64,000 nt of DNA from UBA10649 sp963793105 (GTDB lineage Bacteria; Actinomycetota; Actinomycetes; S36-B12): assembly GCA_963793105.1 (NCBI GenBank), contig CAWBZB010000015.1, positions 1 through 64,000 of the forward strand. The letters are read 5' to 3'. A program made the translations under genes and the position numbers. Positions 35,581 through 43,794 of this stretch are shown here, piece by piece. Numbering within the stretch: the stretch's first letter is position 1; every line of letters starts with the position of its first letter. The notes beneath the pieces are model-generated. The model was not told where the DNA came from. It saw only the letters and a list, made by a program, of their open reading frames with translations, and did not search any database.

Positions 35581-37303
35581 CTAGGCGGGGTCGGATGCCC
35601 GTCGGCTCTGCTTGTCGGCGTACATCGCGGCATCCGCCCGAGACAGCGCGGTGGCGGCGTCGGCATACGCCTCCAGCGTGGTCGCTCCGAGGGAGACCGA
35701 GAGCGGCACGATGTCGTCGCCCACGGCGACCGGACCGCTGAGCTCGCTGCGAAGCCTCGACACCACGACGGGGGCCGGGTCGAGTGAGCGTGCCGGGACG
35801 GTCGTGACGACCACGAACTCGTCGCCGCCCACGCGGGCCACGATGTCCTCGCCACGCGTGGCCGCGCGCAGCCGACGCGCCACCTCGCGCAGGAGGTCGT
35901 CGCCGGCGGCGTGCCCGACGGAGTCGTTCACCACCTTGAGGTCGTCCACGTCGGCGAAGACCACGACCACGTCGTCTTCTCCTGCGTCGCGCACGCCTCG
36001 CATCGCCGCGATCTGCCGTTCGAGCCCCTCGCGGTTGAGCAGGCCGGTGAGCGAGTCACGCGTGGCCTGGTCGGCCAGGATGCGCTCAAGGTGCTTGCGG
36101 TCCGTGAGGTCGGCGCATTGCAGGATCATGTACGTCACCGTGCCGTTGCTGTCCCGCACCGGTGCCAGGTTGAGGTCCACCCACGTGCTCACGGAGGTGG
36201 GCCCGCGGAACCGCACGTCACGGCGGAAGCCCTCTCGGCCGGCCGCCACCTCGGCCACCGCCTCGGCGACCTTCGTCTGGTCTGCGTCGTTGGCGAGGTC
36301 CGACGCGAACAGGCCCACCAGGGTCTCGGCCGGCCGTTGGGCCAGTCGGGCCAGGGCCTCGTTCGCCGTGATGATCCGACCGTCCAGCGCGACCACGGCG
36401 GTCGCCGCCGGGGTGTGCTCGAACGCGTCCCACACCCGCTGGCGCTGCGACGTGACTTCGCGCCGCGCGCGGCTCTGCGCACCCCCCATGAAGGAGATGA
36501 CGACGATGAGCAGCACGACGGTGACGAACTGCGCGATCGCGGTTGCCGTGGCCGGGTCGTCCACGAGTCGGTCGACCGTCCATTCGACGGCTGCCGGGAT
36601 GAAGGGCGCGACGACGAGCATCGGCATGATGCGGCGCAGCAGTCCGCGGTCGTAGCGCTGGTCGAGCGAGACGCAGCGGCGGCTGGTCGGTTCGGGCGGA
36701 CATCACCGCGGCGACCATGAGCACGCCGATCACCGCCGCGGGGAGAGAGGTCCCCGTGGACCCGAGCCCGAGGAAGAGCTGTTCGGATCCGTAGACGTAG
36801 GACAGCACCACGAGCAGCGAGACCAGTCCCGCACCGGCGGCGAGCCAGAATCTGATGCGCGCGATCGTCGGGCCGCCGAAGCTGATCATGAGCGTCGCCG
36901 CGGCGGTGGCCGTGGCGGCGACCGAGGGCAGGTAGGTGATCCAGCCGCCGTCGGCAGCGGTGGCGGGGTCGGAGCTCGGGAGCAGGCCGGCACTCACGGA
37001 GACGTCGACGCCGGCCCCGAGCAGCAGGGTGACACCGGCCAGGACGCGGGCCGACCAGATGGCGACCGTCCCCCCACGGCGCATGAGGGCCATGGAGGCG
37101 ACGAGGGCGGCGGCGCCGGCGTCGGTGTAGGGGTAGATCTCGGGCCAGCTGGCGTTGACCCGGGTGATCCACACCCAGCCGAAGGCGAGCCCGAGCGCCT
37201 CGGCGGCCAGCAGTACGGCGAGGCCGATGAGCAGGTGGACGTGCAGCCTGCGGATGTCGTCGGTCACGGCCCGACGGGGCACGGAGAGGGAGGGCGGTGG
37301 CAT
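35581..37303 (-). pseudogene. membrane-anchored PAS-GGDEF diguanylate cyclase, frame break
   Basis: N-terminus (37303 to about 36690) carries six or more transmembrane helices ('HLLIGLAVLLAAEALGLAF' onward). After a frame change near 36680 the protein goes on with two more helices, a PAS domain ('AFEHTPAATAVVALDGRIIT') and a GGDEF domain with intact 'RVGGDEFVV', preceded by 'DSLTGLLNREGLERQ'. The active-site motif predicts synthesis of cyclic di-GMP from two GTP. No allosteric RxxD is obvious. The junction 'TDQPPLRL' / 'RYDRGLLRRIMPM' needs one indel, so the gene may be intact in reality. Confidence 0.8.
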
Positions 37304-37523
37304 GGCGGCCCCCTCGTCTCCCGTTGGTCATCTCCGCGTGTGGTCGTCCCCACATGGCCGAACGCGCGCGCCGGCGGGCGGCACGTGTAGGAGGCTAGCC
37401 GCCATTCGCCGCGTCGCAGGCGGCTCGAGGCGAGGCGTAGCCGAATCGGAGCCTCGGCACGCAGCGGGCGGGCCGGATCGGTAGACGATTGGTGGCCACC
37501 GGATCGTGGCAGTCGAGCAGCGG

Positions 37524-37594
37524 AGCGGGTGACCGGGATCGAACCGGCATGGCCAGCTTGGAAGGCTGGGGCTCTGCCATTGAGCTACACCCGC
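37524..37594 (-). tRNA. tRNA-Gly (anticodon TCC)
   Basis: Minus-strand cloverleaf of 71 nt. Acceptor GCGGGTG/CACCCGC, anticodon stem CCAGC/GCTGG with loop CTTCCAA (anticodon TCC), T-arm with TTCGATC. CCA not encoded. Its upstream side carries the 18-nt tandem repeat. Confidence 0.95.
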
Positions 37595-37600
37595 GAGGTG

Positions 37601-37664
37601 CGTTCGTGCTGGGTACTGCGTTCGTGCTGGGTACTGCTTTCGTGCTGGGTACTGCGTTCTGGGC
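37601..37664. repeat. 18-nt tandem repeat upstream of tRNA-Gly
   Basis: CGTTCGTGCTGGGTACTG is repeated three times without spacers (the third with one change, CTTTCG) and a fourth partial copy follows (CGTTCTGGGC). It begins 6 nt upstream of the tRNA 5' end, so it lies in the promoter region of the tRNA. Confidence 0.85.
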
Positions 37665-37696
37665 ACAGGATAGCCAACCCGCGCTCCCTCCCTCGC

Positions 37697-37754
37697 CGAG
37701 TGGCCAGTTGTTGCTGCTCGGATGGCCTCCCGGGCAGCAACAACTGGCCACTCG
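37697..37754. repeat. palindromic repeat R3 (perfect arms)
   Basis: Perfect 21-nt inverted arms, beginning CGAGTGGCCAGTTGTTGC and continuing TGC, around a 16-nt loop. Best-conserved member of the R1-R4 family. It sits between two divergently transcribed genes (tRNA-Gly and a glycosyltransferase), so it is not a shared terminator. Confidence 0.88.
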
Positions 37755-37780
37755 CGGGGAGGGGCGGGCGTACCGGGGGG

Positions 37781-37786
37781 TAGGTT
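37781..37786 (+). promoter_or_regulatory. -10 element of the glycosyltransferase operon
   Basis: TAGGTT, 6 nt before the GTG at 37793. Leaderless pattern. Confidence 0.5.
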
Positions 37787-37792
37787 CCCCCT

Positions 37793-39088
37793 GTGCCCCA
37801 ACCGCCCGCCGACCGCTCGGCCTCCGAGCCGCTGCGCATCGCCTGGCTTGTCTACCGAGGCAACCCGCACTGCGGGGGCCAGGGCGTGTACACCCGCTAC
37901 GTCGCACGCGAGGTCGCGGCCATGGGCCACCGCATCGAGGTGCTGTCCGGTCAGCCGTGGCCGGAGATGGACGACCCGGATCAGCTGGTCAAGGTGCCGG
38001 GGCTGGACCTGTACCGCTCGCCGGACCCCTTCCGCGTCCCGCACGTCCGCGAGTTCCGCAGCACCGTCGACATGCGCGAGTTCGCGATCATGTGCTCGGC
38101 CGGGTTCCCCGAGCCCTGGGCGTTCAGCCAACGGGCCCGGCGCGTCCTGCAGGCCCGGCGCGGCGACTTCGACCTCGTGCACGACAACCAGTGCCTCGGC
38201 ACCGGCATTGTCGGCATGATGCGCGACGGCTGGCCGGTGTCGGCGACGATCCACCACCCCATCACGGTCGACCGCGAGCTCGATCTGGCGCATGCGTCGA
38301 CCCTTCGGCGCAAGCTGGCGCTGCGGCGCTGGTACGGCTTCCTGGGGATGCAGATGGGAGTGGCCCGCAGGATCCCGCGGATCGTGACGGTGTCCGAGTC
38401 GAGCCGGCGCGACATCGCCTCCCAGATGGGCGTGTCCGCGGAGCGCATGACCGTCGTCCCGATCGGCGCCGACGAGACCATCTTCCGCCCGCTGCCGCAC
38501 GTCGAGCGCGTTCCCGGGCGGCTGATGACCACCGCCAGTGCGGACGTCCCGATGAAGGGCATGGCCCACCTGCTGGAGGCCCTGGCCAAGCTGCGGGTGG
38601 AGCGGCCCGACGCCCATCTCGTGGTGATCGGCCGGCTCAAGGAGGACAGCGGGGTGCCGGCCCTGCTCGACCAGCTCGGACTCGAAGGCGCCGTGCAGTT
38701 CGTGTCGGGGGTGACCGACGAGCGGATCGTCGAGCTGTACGCCGAGGCGCAGGTCGCGGTGGTCCCCTCGCTGTACGAGGGCTTCTCGCTGCCGGCGGTC
38801 GAGGCGATGGCGTGCGGGGTGCCGGTGGTCGCGACCACCGGCGGCGCACTCCCGGAGGTCGTCGGTCCGGACCGGGAGGCCGCGCGCAGTGTCGCTCCCG
38901 GGGATCCGTCGGCCCTCGCCGCCGCGATCCTGGAGCTGCTGGGCGACGCCGACGAACGGTCGCGCATCGGTCGCGCCGGCCGGGAGCGGGTGCTGGCCCG
39001 GTTCACCTGGCGCGCGCACGCCGAGGGTCTGGTCGACATGTGGCGCTCCCTCCTCGCAGACCGGGCCGAGGCGCATGCTCACCGTTGA
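37793..39088 (+). CDS. glycosyltransferase family 4
   Basis: 431 aa with GT-B fold. The N-terminal Rossmann domain begins 'IAWLVYRGNPHCGGQGVYTR'. The C-terminal nucleotide-sugar domain has 'VVPIGADETIFRP', 'TASADVPMKGMAHLLEA' and the donor-binding 'PSLYEGFSLPAVEAMACG' (EX7E). The acceptor is unknown. The GTG is set by TAGGTT 6 nt upstream. It overlaps the next gene by 14 nt and heads a glycosyltransferase-methyltransferase-prenyltransferase operon. Confidence 0.92.
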   Translation: MPQPPADRSASEPLRIAWLVYRGNPHCGGQGVYTRYVAREVAAMGHRIEVLSGQPWPEMDDPDQLVKVPGLDLYRSPDPFRVPHVREFRSTVDMREFAIMCSAGFPEPWAFSQRARRVLQARRGDFDLVHDNQCLGTGIVGMMRDGWPVSATIHHPITVDRELDLAHASTLRRKLALRRWYGFLGMQMGVARRIPRIVTVSESSRRDIASQMGVSAERMTVVPIGADETIFRPLPHVERVPGRLMTTASADVPMKGMAHLLEALAKLRVERPDAHLVVIGRLKEDSGVPALLDQLGLEGAVQFVSGVTDERIVELYAEAQVAVVPSLYEGFSLPAVEAMACGVPVVATTGGALPEVVGPDREAARSVAPGDPSALAAAILELLGDADERSRIGRAGRERVLARFTWRAHAEGLVDMWRSLLADRAEAHAHR

Positions 39089-39788
39089 CCTGGACCTGCT
39101 GGGCGTCGATCCGGGCAGCACCGTCCTCGACATGGGGTGCGGCGGCGGCCGGCATGCCTTCGCGGTGCTGCGTCGCGGCGTGGACGTCGTGGCGTTCGAC
39201 GCCGACGAGACCGAGCTGAAGAACGTGCATGGCGTCATGACCGCGATGGCGGAGGCCGGCGAGGTGCCTCCGGGCGCCACCGGGACGCCGGTGCAGGGGG
39301 ACGCGCTCGCGCTCCCGTTCGCCGACGGCGCCTTCGACCGGATCATCGCGGCCGAGGTGCTGGAGCACATCCCCGACGACGTCACCGCGATCGGGGAACT
39401 GGCGCGGGTGCTGGCCCCGGGCGGGCGCATTGCCGTGACCGTGCCGGCCCGCTTCCCCGAGCGCATCAACTGGGCGCTTGACGACGAGTACCACGACTTC
39501 CCGGGAGGTCACATCCGCATCTACTCGCAGACCGTGCTCGAGGCGCGGCTCGCCGACGCCGGCCTGTGGGTGCGGGGCTCCCGGCGGGCGCACGCGCTGC
39601 ACTCGCCCTACTGGTGGCTCAGGTGTGCCGGCGGCGTGAACGAGCCGGACCGCCTCCTCGCGCGGAAGTACCACGACGTGCTGGTGTGGCAGATCATGAA
39701 GAACCCCCCGGTGCTGCGGGCGATCGATCGCGCGCTGAACCCGGTCATCGGCAAGAGCCTCATCGTGTACGCGGAGAAGCCGTCGTGA
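39075..39788 (+). CDS. class I SAM-dependent methyltransferase
   Basis: 237 aa. Motif I 'VLDMGCGGGRHAFAVLRRG', then 'VVAFDADETELK', 'GDALALPFADGAFDRIIAAE' and 'VLAPGGRIAVTVPARFPE', all typical of UbiE/Methyltransf_11 types. The ATG at 39075 lies inside the end of the glycosyltransferase gene. The modified molecule is probably the glycosyltransferase or prenyl-related product of this operon, by context only. Confidence 0.9.
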   Translation: MLTVDLDLLGVDPGSTVLDMGCGGGRHAFAVLRRGVDVVAFDADETELKNVHGVMTAMAEAGEVPPGATGTPVQGDALALPFADGAFDRIIAAEVLEHIPDDVTAIGELARVLAPGGRIAVTVPARFPERINWALDDEYHDFPGGHIRIYSQTVLEARLADAGLWVRGSRRAHALHSPYWWLRCAGGVNEPDRLLARKYHDVLVWQIMKNPPVLRAIDRALNPVIGKSLIVYAEKPS

Positions 39789-40864
39789 GCCTGACGCGCG
39801 CCGAGCTCGAGCAGACGGTCTCGGCGATCGCCTCGGTGCAGGCGGCCGACGGCCACATCGCGTGGGTGCCGGCCGGCAAGGCCGACCCCTGGAACATGGT
39901 CGAGGCCGCCATGGCGCTGGACGTCGGTGGACGGCACGATGCGGCGTCCCGCGTGTACGCCTGGCTGTGGGACCGGCAGCTGCCGCACGGTGGCTGGTAC
40001 TCGTACTACGTCGGCGACGAGGTGATGGACCGGACGCTCGACACAAACATCTCGGCGTACGTCGCCACGGGCGTCTGGCACCACTTCCTCTGCACTGACG
40101 ATGATGCGTTCCTCCGCGGGCTGTGGCCGATGGTGGACTCGGCGGTCGAGCACGTGCTGGAGTTCCAGACGCCGACGGGGGAGATTGCCTGGCGGGCGGA
40201 TGACCCGGCCGACGGCGCCCTGCTCACCGGCTGCTCGAGCGTGCACCTCAGCCTGCTCTGCGCCGTCGCGATCGCCGAACGGCTCGGGCACTCGCGCCCC
40301 GACTGGGAGCTGTCGCTCGGCCTGCTGGCCAGCGCGATCGCCCACCGGCCCGATGCGTTCCTCGACAAGTCGCGCTGGGCGATGGACTGGTACTACCCGA
40401 TCCTCGGCGGCGTCCTGCGCGGTGACGCCGCGCGCCGGCGCATCGACGCCGGCTGGGACACGTTCGTCGTGGCGGGCCTGGGAGTGCGTTGCGTCTCGGA
40501 CCGGCCGTGGATCACGGCGGCGGAGACCTGTGAGCTGGTGATGGCGCTGGACGCGATCGGAGAGACGGACCGGGCGCGGGAACTGTTCGGCTGGGCGCAG
40601 TTCCTCCGGCACGACGACGGCTCGTACTGGTGCGGCATGAACTTCGAGGGCGAGCGGTTCGACCGCCCGGGCCAGTACTTCACGGCCGACCAGCCGACCT
40701 GGAACTCGGCGGCGGTCGTCCTCGCGGCGCATGCCCTCGACGGCGAGGGCCCGTCGGCCGGCCTCTTCCGCGGCGAGACCCTGCCGCCCATTCACCTCCC
40801 CACCTCCATGCACCTACCCACCTCGCCGAGTGGCCGGTTGTTGCGGTCCGATCGACCCATCTAG
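39785..40864 (+). CDS. prenyltransferase / squalene-hopene-cyclase-like repeat protein
   Basis: 359 aa of alpha/alpha-barrel repeats ('AADGHIAWVPAGKADPWNMV', 'LPHGGWYSYYVGDEV', 'VLEFQTPTGEIAWRADDP', 'HDDGSYWCGMNFEG'). These match the terpene cyclase/prenyltransferase-beta superfamily. No DxDD cyclase motif is evident, so it may be a glycan- or lipid-processing (alpha/alpha)6 protein rather than a true cyclase. The GTG overlaps the methyltransferase stop by 4 nt. Its last residues run into palindrome R4, so the natural C-terminus may be shorter. Confidence 0.82.
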   Translation: MSLTRAELEQTVSAIASVQAADGHIAWVPAGKADPWNMVEAAMALDVGGRHDAASRVYAWLWDRQLPHGGWYSYYVGDEVMDRTLDTNISAYVATGVWHHFLCTDDDAFLRGLWPMVDSAVEHVLEFQTPTGEIAWRADDPADGALLTGCSSVHLSLLCAVAIAERLGHSRPDWELSLGLLASAIAHRPDAFLDKSRWAMDWYYPILGGVLRGDAARRRIDAGWDTFVVAGLGVRCVSDRPWITAAETCELVMALDAIGETDRARELFGWAQFLRHDDGSYWCGMNFEGERFDRPGQYFTADQPTWNSAAVVLAAHALDGEGPSAGLFRGETLPPIHLPTSMHLPTSPSGRLLRSDRPI

Positions 40865-40884
40865 CAGCAACGAGTGGCCACTCG
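40827..40884. repeat. palindromic repeat R4
   Basis: Inverted arms CGAGTGGCCGGTTGTTGC and GCAACGAGTGGCCACTCG, same family as R1-R3. It covers the prenyltransferase stop codon and lies between convergent genes. Confidence 0.75.
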
Positions 40885-40958
40885 CGGATGGGGGAGGGGA
40901 GGCGGAGGCGGACGGGCCACTCGCGGATGGGGGGAGGGGGAGGCGGACGCGCCACTCG
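40876..40958. repeat. G-rich direct repeats after R4
   Basis: GCCACTCG recurs at 40877, 40916 and 40951; the first two copies continue as CGGATGGGGG(G)AGGGG...GGCGGA. It looks like tandem duplication of one palindrome arm with its flank. The G runs could form quadruplexes. Confidence 0.6.
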
Positions 40959-41576
40959 TCAGCGGCGCAGGATGCGCAGACTCCCGGTCGTCGCGTACGG
41001 AGTGAACCCGTCGGACACGGCCCGCTGCCACACCTCGTACGGCGCCTGCCCCCCGTCGGCCGGATCCTCGAACACGTCGTGGATGGCCAGCAGCCCCCCC
41101 GGCAGCACGTGCTGCGCCCACGCGTCGTAGTCGGCCATCGCGACGTCGAGGGCGTGCCCCCCGTCGATGAAGAGCAGGCCCAGGCCGGTGCTCCAGTGCC
41201 GGGCGACGGTGGGGGAGTCGCCGACGACCGCGACCACGACGTGCTCCAGGCCGGCCCGCTCGATGGTGCGGCGCAGGAAGGGCAGGGTGTCCATGCGACC
41301 GGTCAGGGGGTCGACGACCTCCGGGTCGTGGTGCTCCCAGCCGGCCTGGTTCTCCTCCGACCCGCGGTGATGATCGACCGTGAACAGCACCGTTCCGTTG
41401 GCACGGGCAGCGGTGCCGAGGTAGACCGCGGACTTCCCGCAGTAGGAGCCGATCTCGACGAGGGGTCCCAGGCTGCCACCGTCGAGCCCCGCGTCATGCA
41501 GCGCGAGACCCTCGATCTCCGGCATGAAACCCTTGGTATCGCTGGCGACTGCCCGGGCTTCGCCGTCCATGGCCAC
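40959..41576 (-). CDS. class I SAM-dependent methyltransferase (O-methyltransferase-like)
   Basis: 205 aa. AdoMet region 'LVEIGSYCGKSAVYLGTAA', 'LFTVDHHRGSEENQ' and motif 'LLFIDGGHALDVAMADYDAW', as in the Methyltransf_24 type. Ends 'YATTGSLRILRR'. The GTG at 41576 follows GGAGGAG by 6 nt. It converges on the prenyltransferase operon and may act on the same product, as three such gene types often occur together in my recollection. Confidence 0.86.
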   Translation of the reverse strand: MAMDGEARAVASDTKGFMPEIEGLALHDAGLDGGSLGPLVEIGSYCGKSAVYLGTAARANGTVLFTVDHHRGSEENQAGWEHHDPEVVDPLTGRMDTLPFLRRTIERAGLEHVVVAVVGDSPTVARHWSTGLGLLFIDGGHALDVAMADYDAWAQHVLPGGLLAIHDVFEDPADGGQAPYEVWQRAVSDGFTPYATTGSLRILRR

Positions 41577-41672
41577 CGGCGCTCCTCCCCTCGATGACGC
41601 CCGCCGCGCGGACCGCTCCCACCACTGTGAGAATGAGGCTAGACCGATCCGCTCCGACCTCGAAGGACGACC

Positions 41673-42275
41673 ATGAAGAAGCTCGCCGCCGCCGCGGCCA
41701 TCGCGGGACTGCTGCTCGCGGCCTGCAGTTCGACGTCGGATGCCACGGACACCGCTTCGCCCGCAGCGACTGCCGCGGCGCCGAGTGCCGTCGCCAGCGC
41801 GTCAGGCGATGCCGACCCGGAGTTGACGGCCTGGGCGGGCGAGGTGTGCGATGCCACGGCTGCCCTCCAGGAGTCGGTGACCGGTATGGCGTCGGCGGTT
41901 GCTGCCGGCGGCACGGACGTTGCGGCAAGCGCGTCGAACCAGATCGCCGTCGTCCGGGAGTCTGCGTCCAGCCTCGCCGCCACCGTTGCCGCGATCCCGG
42001 CCGACGGCAGTAGCCCGGAGGCCGACGCGCTTCGGGAATCGGCGCAGGCGACGCAGGAGTCGATCACCGCGCTCGAGGACAGCGTCACCGAACTGACGCA
42101 GGCGTCGGGGCTGGAGGCACTCCCGGCACTGGGTGCGGTGGGCTCTGCGGCGTCGGAGGCGCTCGCGTCCATCGGTGGCACCGTCGACGACATCCAGACC
42201 ACGCTTGCGAGCGGCCGTGGAGCGATCGCCGATGCCTTCGCCGCGAGCCCGTCGTGCGCGGCTCTGCAGCAGTAG
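41673..42275 (+). CDS. lipoprotein, hypothetical
   Basis: 200 aa. Signal peptide with lipobox 'AIAGLLLAACSS' (lipidated Cys18), then a low-complexity Ala/Thr/Ser linker to about residue 50. A helical domain with regularly spaced Ala/Ser follows, possibly coiled coil ('ALRESAQATQESITALEDSV'). No known domain is recognised. Surface-anchored by inference. Confidence 0.8.
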   Translation: MKKLAAAAAIAGLLLAACSSTSDATDTASPAATAAAPSAVASASGDADPELTAWAGEVCDATAALQESVTGMASAVAAGGTDVAASASNQIAVVRESASSLAATVAAIPADGSSPEADALRESAQATQESITALEDSVTELTQASGLEALPALGAVGSAASEALASIGGTVDDIQTTLASGRGAIADAFAASPSCAALQQ

Positions 42276-42281
42276 CCGAGC

Positions 42282-42329
42282 CGATCAGAAGTCGGGTCGA
42301 TCAGGAGCCCGGTCGATCAGGAGCTAGCT
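42282..42329. repeat. three 16-nt tandem units
   Basis: CGATCAGAAGTCGGGT, CGATCAGGAGCCCGGT and CGATCAGGAGCTAGCT follow one another directly. The block lies between the lipoprotein stop and the end of the convergent DUF1801 gene. Confidence 0.6.
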
Positions 42330-42803
42330 CGACTTGGCTGAACGCGACTTCTTCGTCTTGCGCAGGGAGGCGGCCTGGTCGTACATGGCCAGGAACTCGT
42401 CGAGGCTGACGGCCGAGACGGCGTCGGCCACGACGTCGAGGGGCAGGTCGTCGAGCCGACGGAACCGCACGCACGACTTGCCGATGTCCATGCGCTTGCC
42501 GGTGGCCCGGTAGGCCTCCTCGAACTCGGTGCGGAGCGACTCGCTGCCGTAGATCCCCATCAGGTACAGGGCCATGTGGTTCTTCTGCGAGGCGAGCGCC
42601 GCGTAGAGCAGGGGCTGCTTGTTGTAGGTGTCGGGGTAGCGCTCGAGCGGCACCTGGTAGGCCACCATCCCCCAGTTCATCGTCTCCTCCAGTCCGCTGG
42701 GGAGCTGGGCCAGAACCACGTCGCGAACGGCGGACATGGCCCGCTGACGGTCCTCGGGAAGAGACGCGAGGTAGTCCTCGACGGTGTCGGCGTCGCTGTG
42801 CAC
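42324..42803 (-). CDS. DUF1801 family protein (YdhG-like)
   Basis: 159 aa. The DUF1801 core is visible as 'VEDYLASLPEDRQRAMSAVR', 'GLEETMNWGMVAYQVPL', 'QKNHMALYLMGIY' and 'MDIGKSCVRFRRLDDLPLDV'. These small proteins are widespread, with unknown biochemical role. The basic Lys/Ser tail 'LRKTKKSRSAKSS' is common in the actinobacterial form. Single gene. Confidence 0.87.
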   Translation of the reverse strand: MHSDADTVEDYLASLPEDRQRAMSAVRDVVLAQLPSGLEETMNWGMVAYQVPLERYPDTYNKQPLLYAALASQKNHMALYLMGIYGSESLRTEFEEAYRATGKRMDIGKSCVRFRRLDDLPLDVVADAVSAVSLDEFLAMYDQAASLRKTKKSRSAKSS

Positions 42804-42867
42804 GGGACCACGCTACGCCGGATCGCCCGCCGCGTGGACGCCCGCCGCCAGTTCAGGCTACCCTCAC

Positions 42868-42886
42868 TTAGGCAAGCCTTACCTGA
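42868..42886 (+). promoter_or_regulatory. IdeR/DtxR-type iron box
   Basis: TTAGGCAAGCCTTACCTGA fits the 19-nt DtxR/IdeR consensus TTAGGTTAGSCTAACCTAA at most positions with clear dyad symmetry. It lies 27 nt before the efeU start, predicting repression by Fe(II)-loaded IdeR/DtxR. Confidence 0.75.
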
Positions 42887-42913
42887 AGTGGTGAGGCGGA
42901 CAGAGGAGAGCGC

Positions 42914-43777
42914 GTGTTCAGCAACTACCTGATCGGCCTGCGCGAGGGCCTGGAGGCGGCGCTCATCGTCGCGATCCTCGTCGCCTACCTCGTGCGGACC
43001 AGCAACGGTCACGCGTTGTCGCGACTGTGGCTCGGAGTAGGCGCGGCCCTGGCGCTGTCCGTGCTGCTCGGCCTCGCCCTGGTGTTCGTCGACGAGTCGC
43101 TGTCCGAGCAGGCGGCGGAGGCCTTCGCCGGCGTCACGTCCGTCCTGGCCGTCGTCCTGATCACCTGGATGATCTTCTGGATGGCCTCGCACGCCCGCTA
43201 CATCAAGGCGCACCTGCACGGCGAGGTCGACAAGGCCCTGGAGACCAGCACGATTGCGGTCGCGATGGTCGCCTTCCTCGCCGTCGTGCGTGAGGGCCTG
43301 GAGACCGCGCTCTTCCTCTACGCGGGCATCCGCTCCAGTGGCGAGACGGCCGCCCCGCTCGTCGGCGCCCTGCTGGGCCTGGCCACCGCGGTGCTGCTCG
43401 GCGTGCTGATGTACCGCGGCGCGGTGCGCCTGAACCTCACCGCGCTGTTCACCTGGACGGGTGCCGCTCTCGTCATCGTGGCCGGCGGCGTGCTGCGCTA
43501 CGCGGTGCACGAGTTCCAGGAGCTCGGCTGGCTGCCCGGCGAGGACAATGTCGCCATCGACGTGTCGGGGACGTTCGCGCCCGACGGCGTGCCGGCGACC
43601 CTCGTCCGCGGCCTGGTCAACCTCACGCCGACGATGACCTGGCTCGAGGTGGTCGTGTGGGTCGCGTATGTCGTGCCCACTCTCATCCTCTTCTTCTGGG
43701 TGATCAACCGCCGCAAGGCGCCGGACGCAGTGGCTCCCGCGCCGACCGAGGCAGTGGCGACGACGCCCGGCTCGTAG
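42914..43777 (+). CDS. efeU: ferrous iron permease EfeU (FTR1 family)
   Basis: 287 aa, seven transmembrane helices, with the two iron-binding REGLE motifs: 'GLREGLEAALIVAILVAY' in helix 1 and 'VVREGLETALFLYAG' in helix 4. It imports iron, usually as part of EfeUOB; efeO and efeB are not next to it here. The GTG start follows GAGGAG. An upstream iron box predicts induction under iron limitation. Confidence 0.93.
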   Translation: MFSNYLIGLREGLEAALIVAILVAYLVRTSNGHALSRLWLGVGAALALSVLLGLALVFVDESLSEQAAEAFAGVTSVLAVVLITWMIFWMASHARYIKAHLHGEVDKALETSTIAVAMVAFLAVVREGLETALFLYAGIRSSGETAAPLVGALLGLATAVLLGVLMYRGAVRLNLTALFTWTGAALVIVAGGVLRYAVHEFQELGWLPGEDNVAIDVSGTFAPDGVPATLVRGLVNLTPTMTWLEVVVWVAYVVPTLILFFWVINRRKAPDAVAPAPTEAVATTPGS

Positions 43778-43794
43778 GCACGTGGCGCAGGGCG

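Noticed and set aside
37524..37594. tRNA-Gly as an integration site for a mobile element
   Set aside because: No integrase gene and no direct repeat of the tRNA 3' end was found nearby. The same holds for tRNA-Arg and tRNA-Pro.
37601..37664. Possible CRISPR array
   Set aside because: The 18-nt units are contiguous with no spacers, and no cas gene is nearby.
37697..37754. R3 as a rho-independent terminator
   Set aside because: There is no T tract on either side and it lies between divergent genes, so no upstream gene needs it on either strand.
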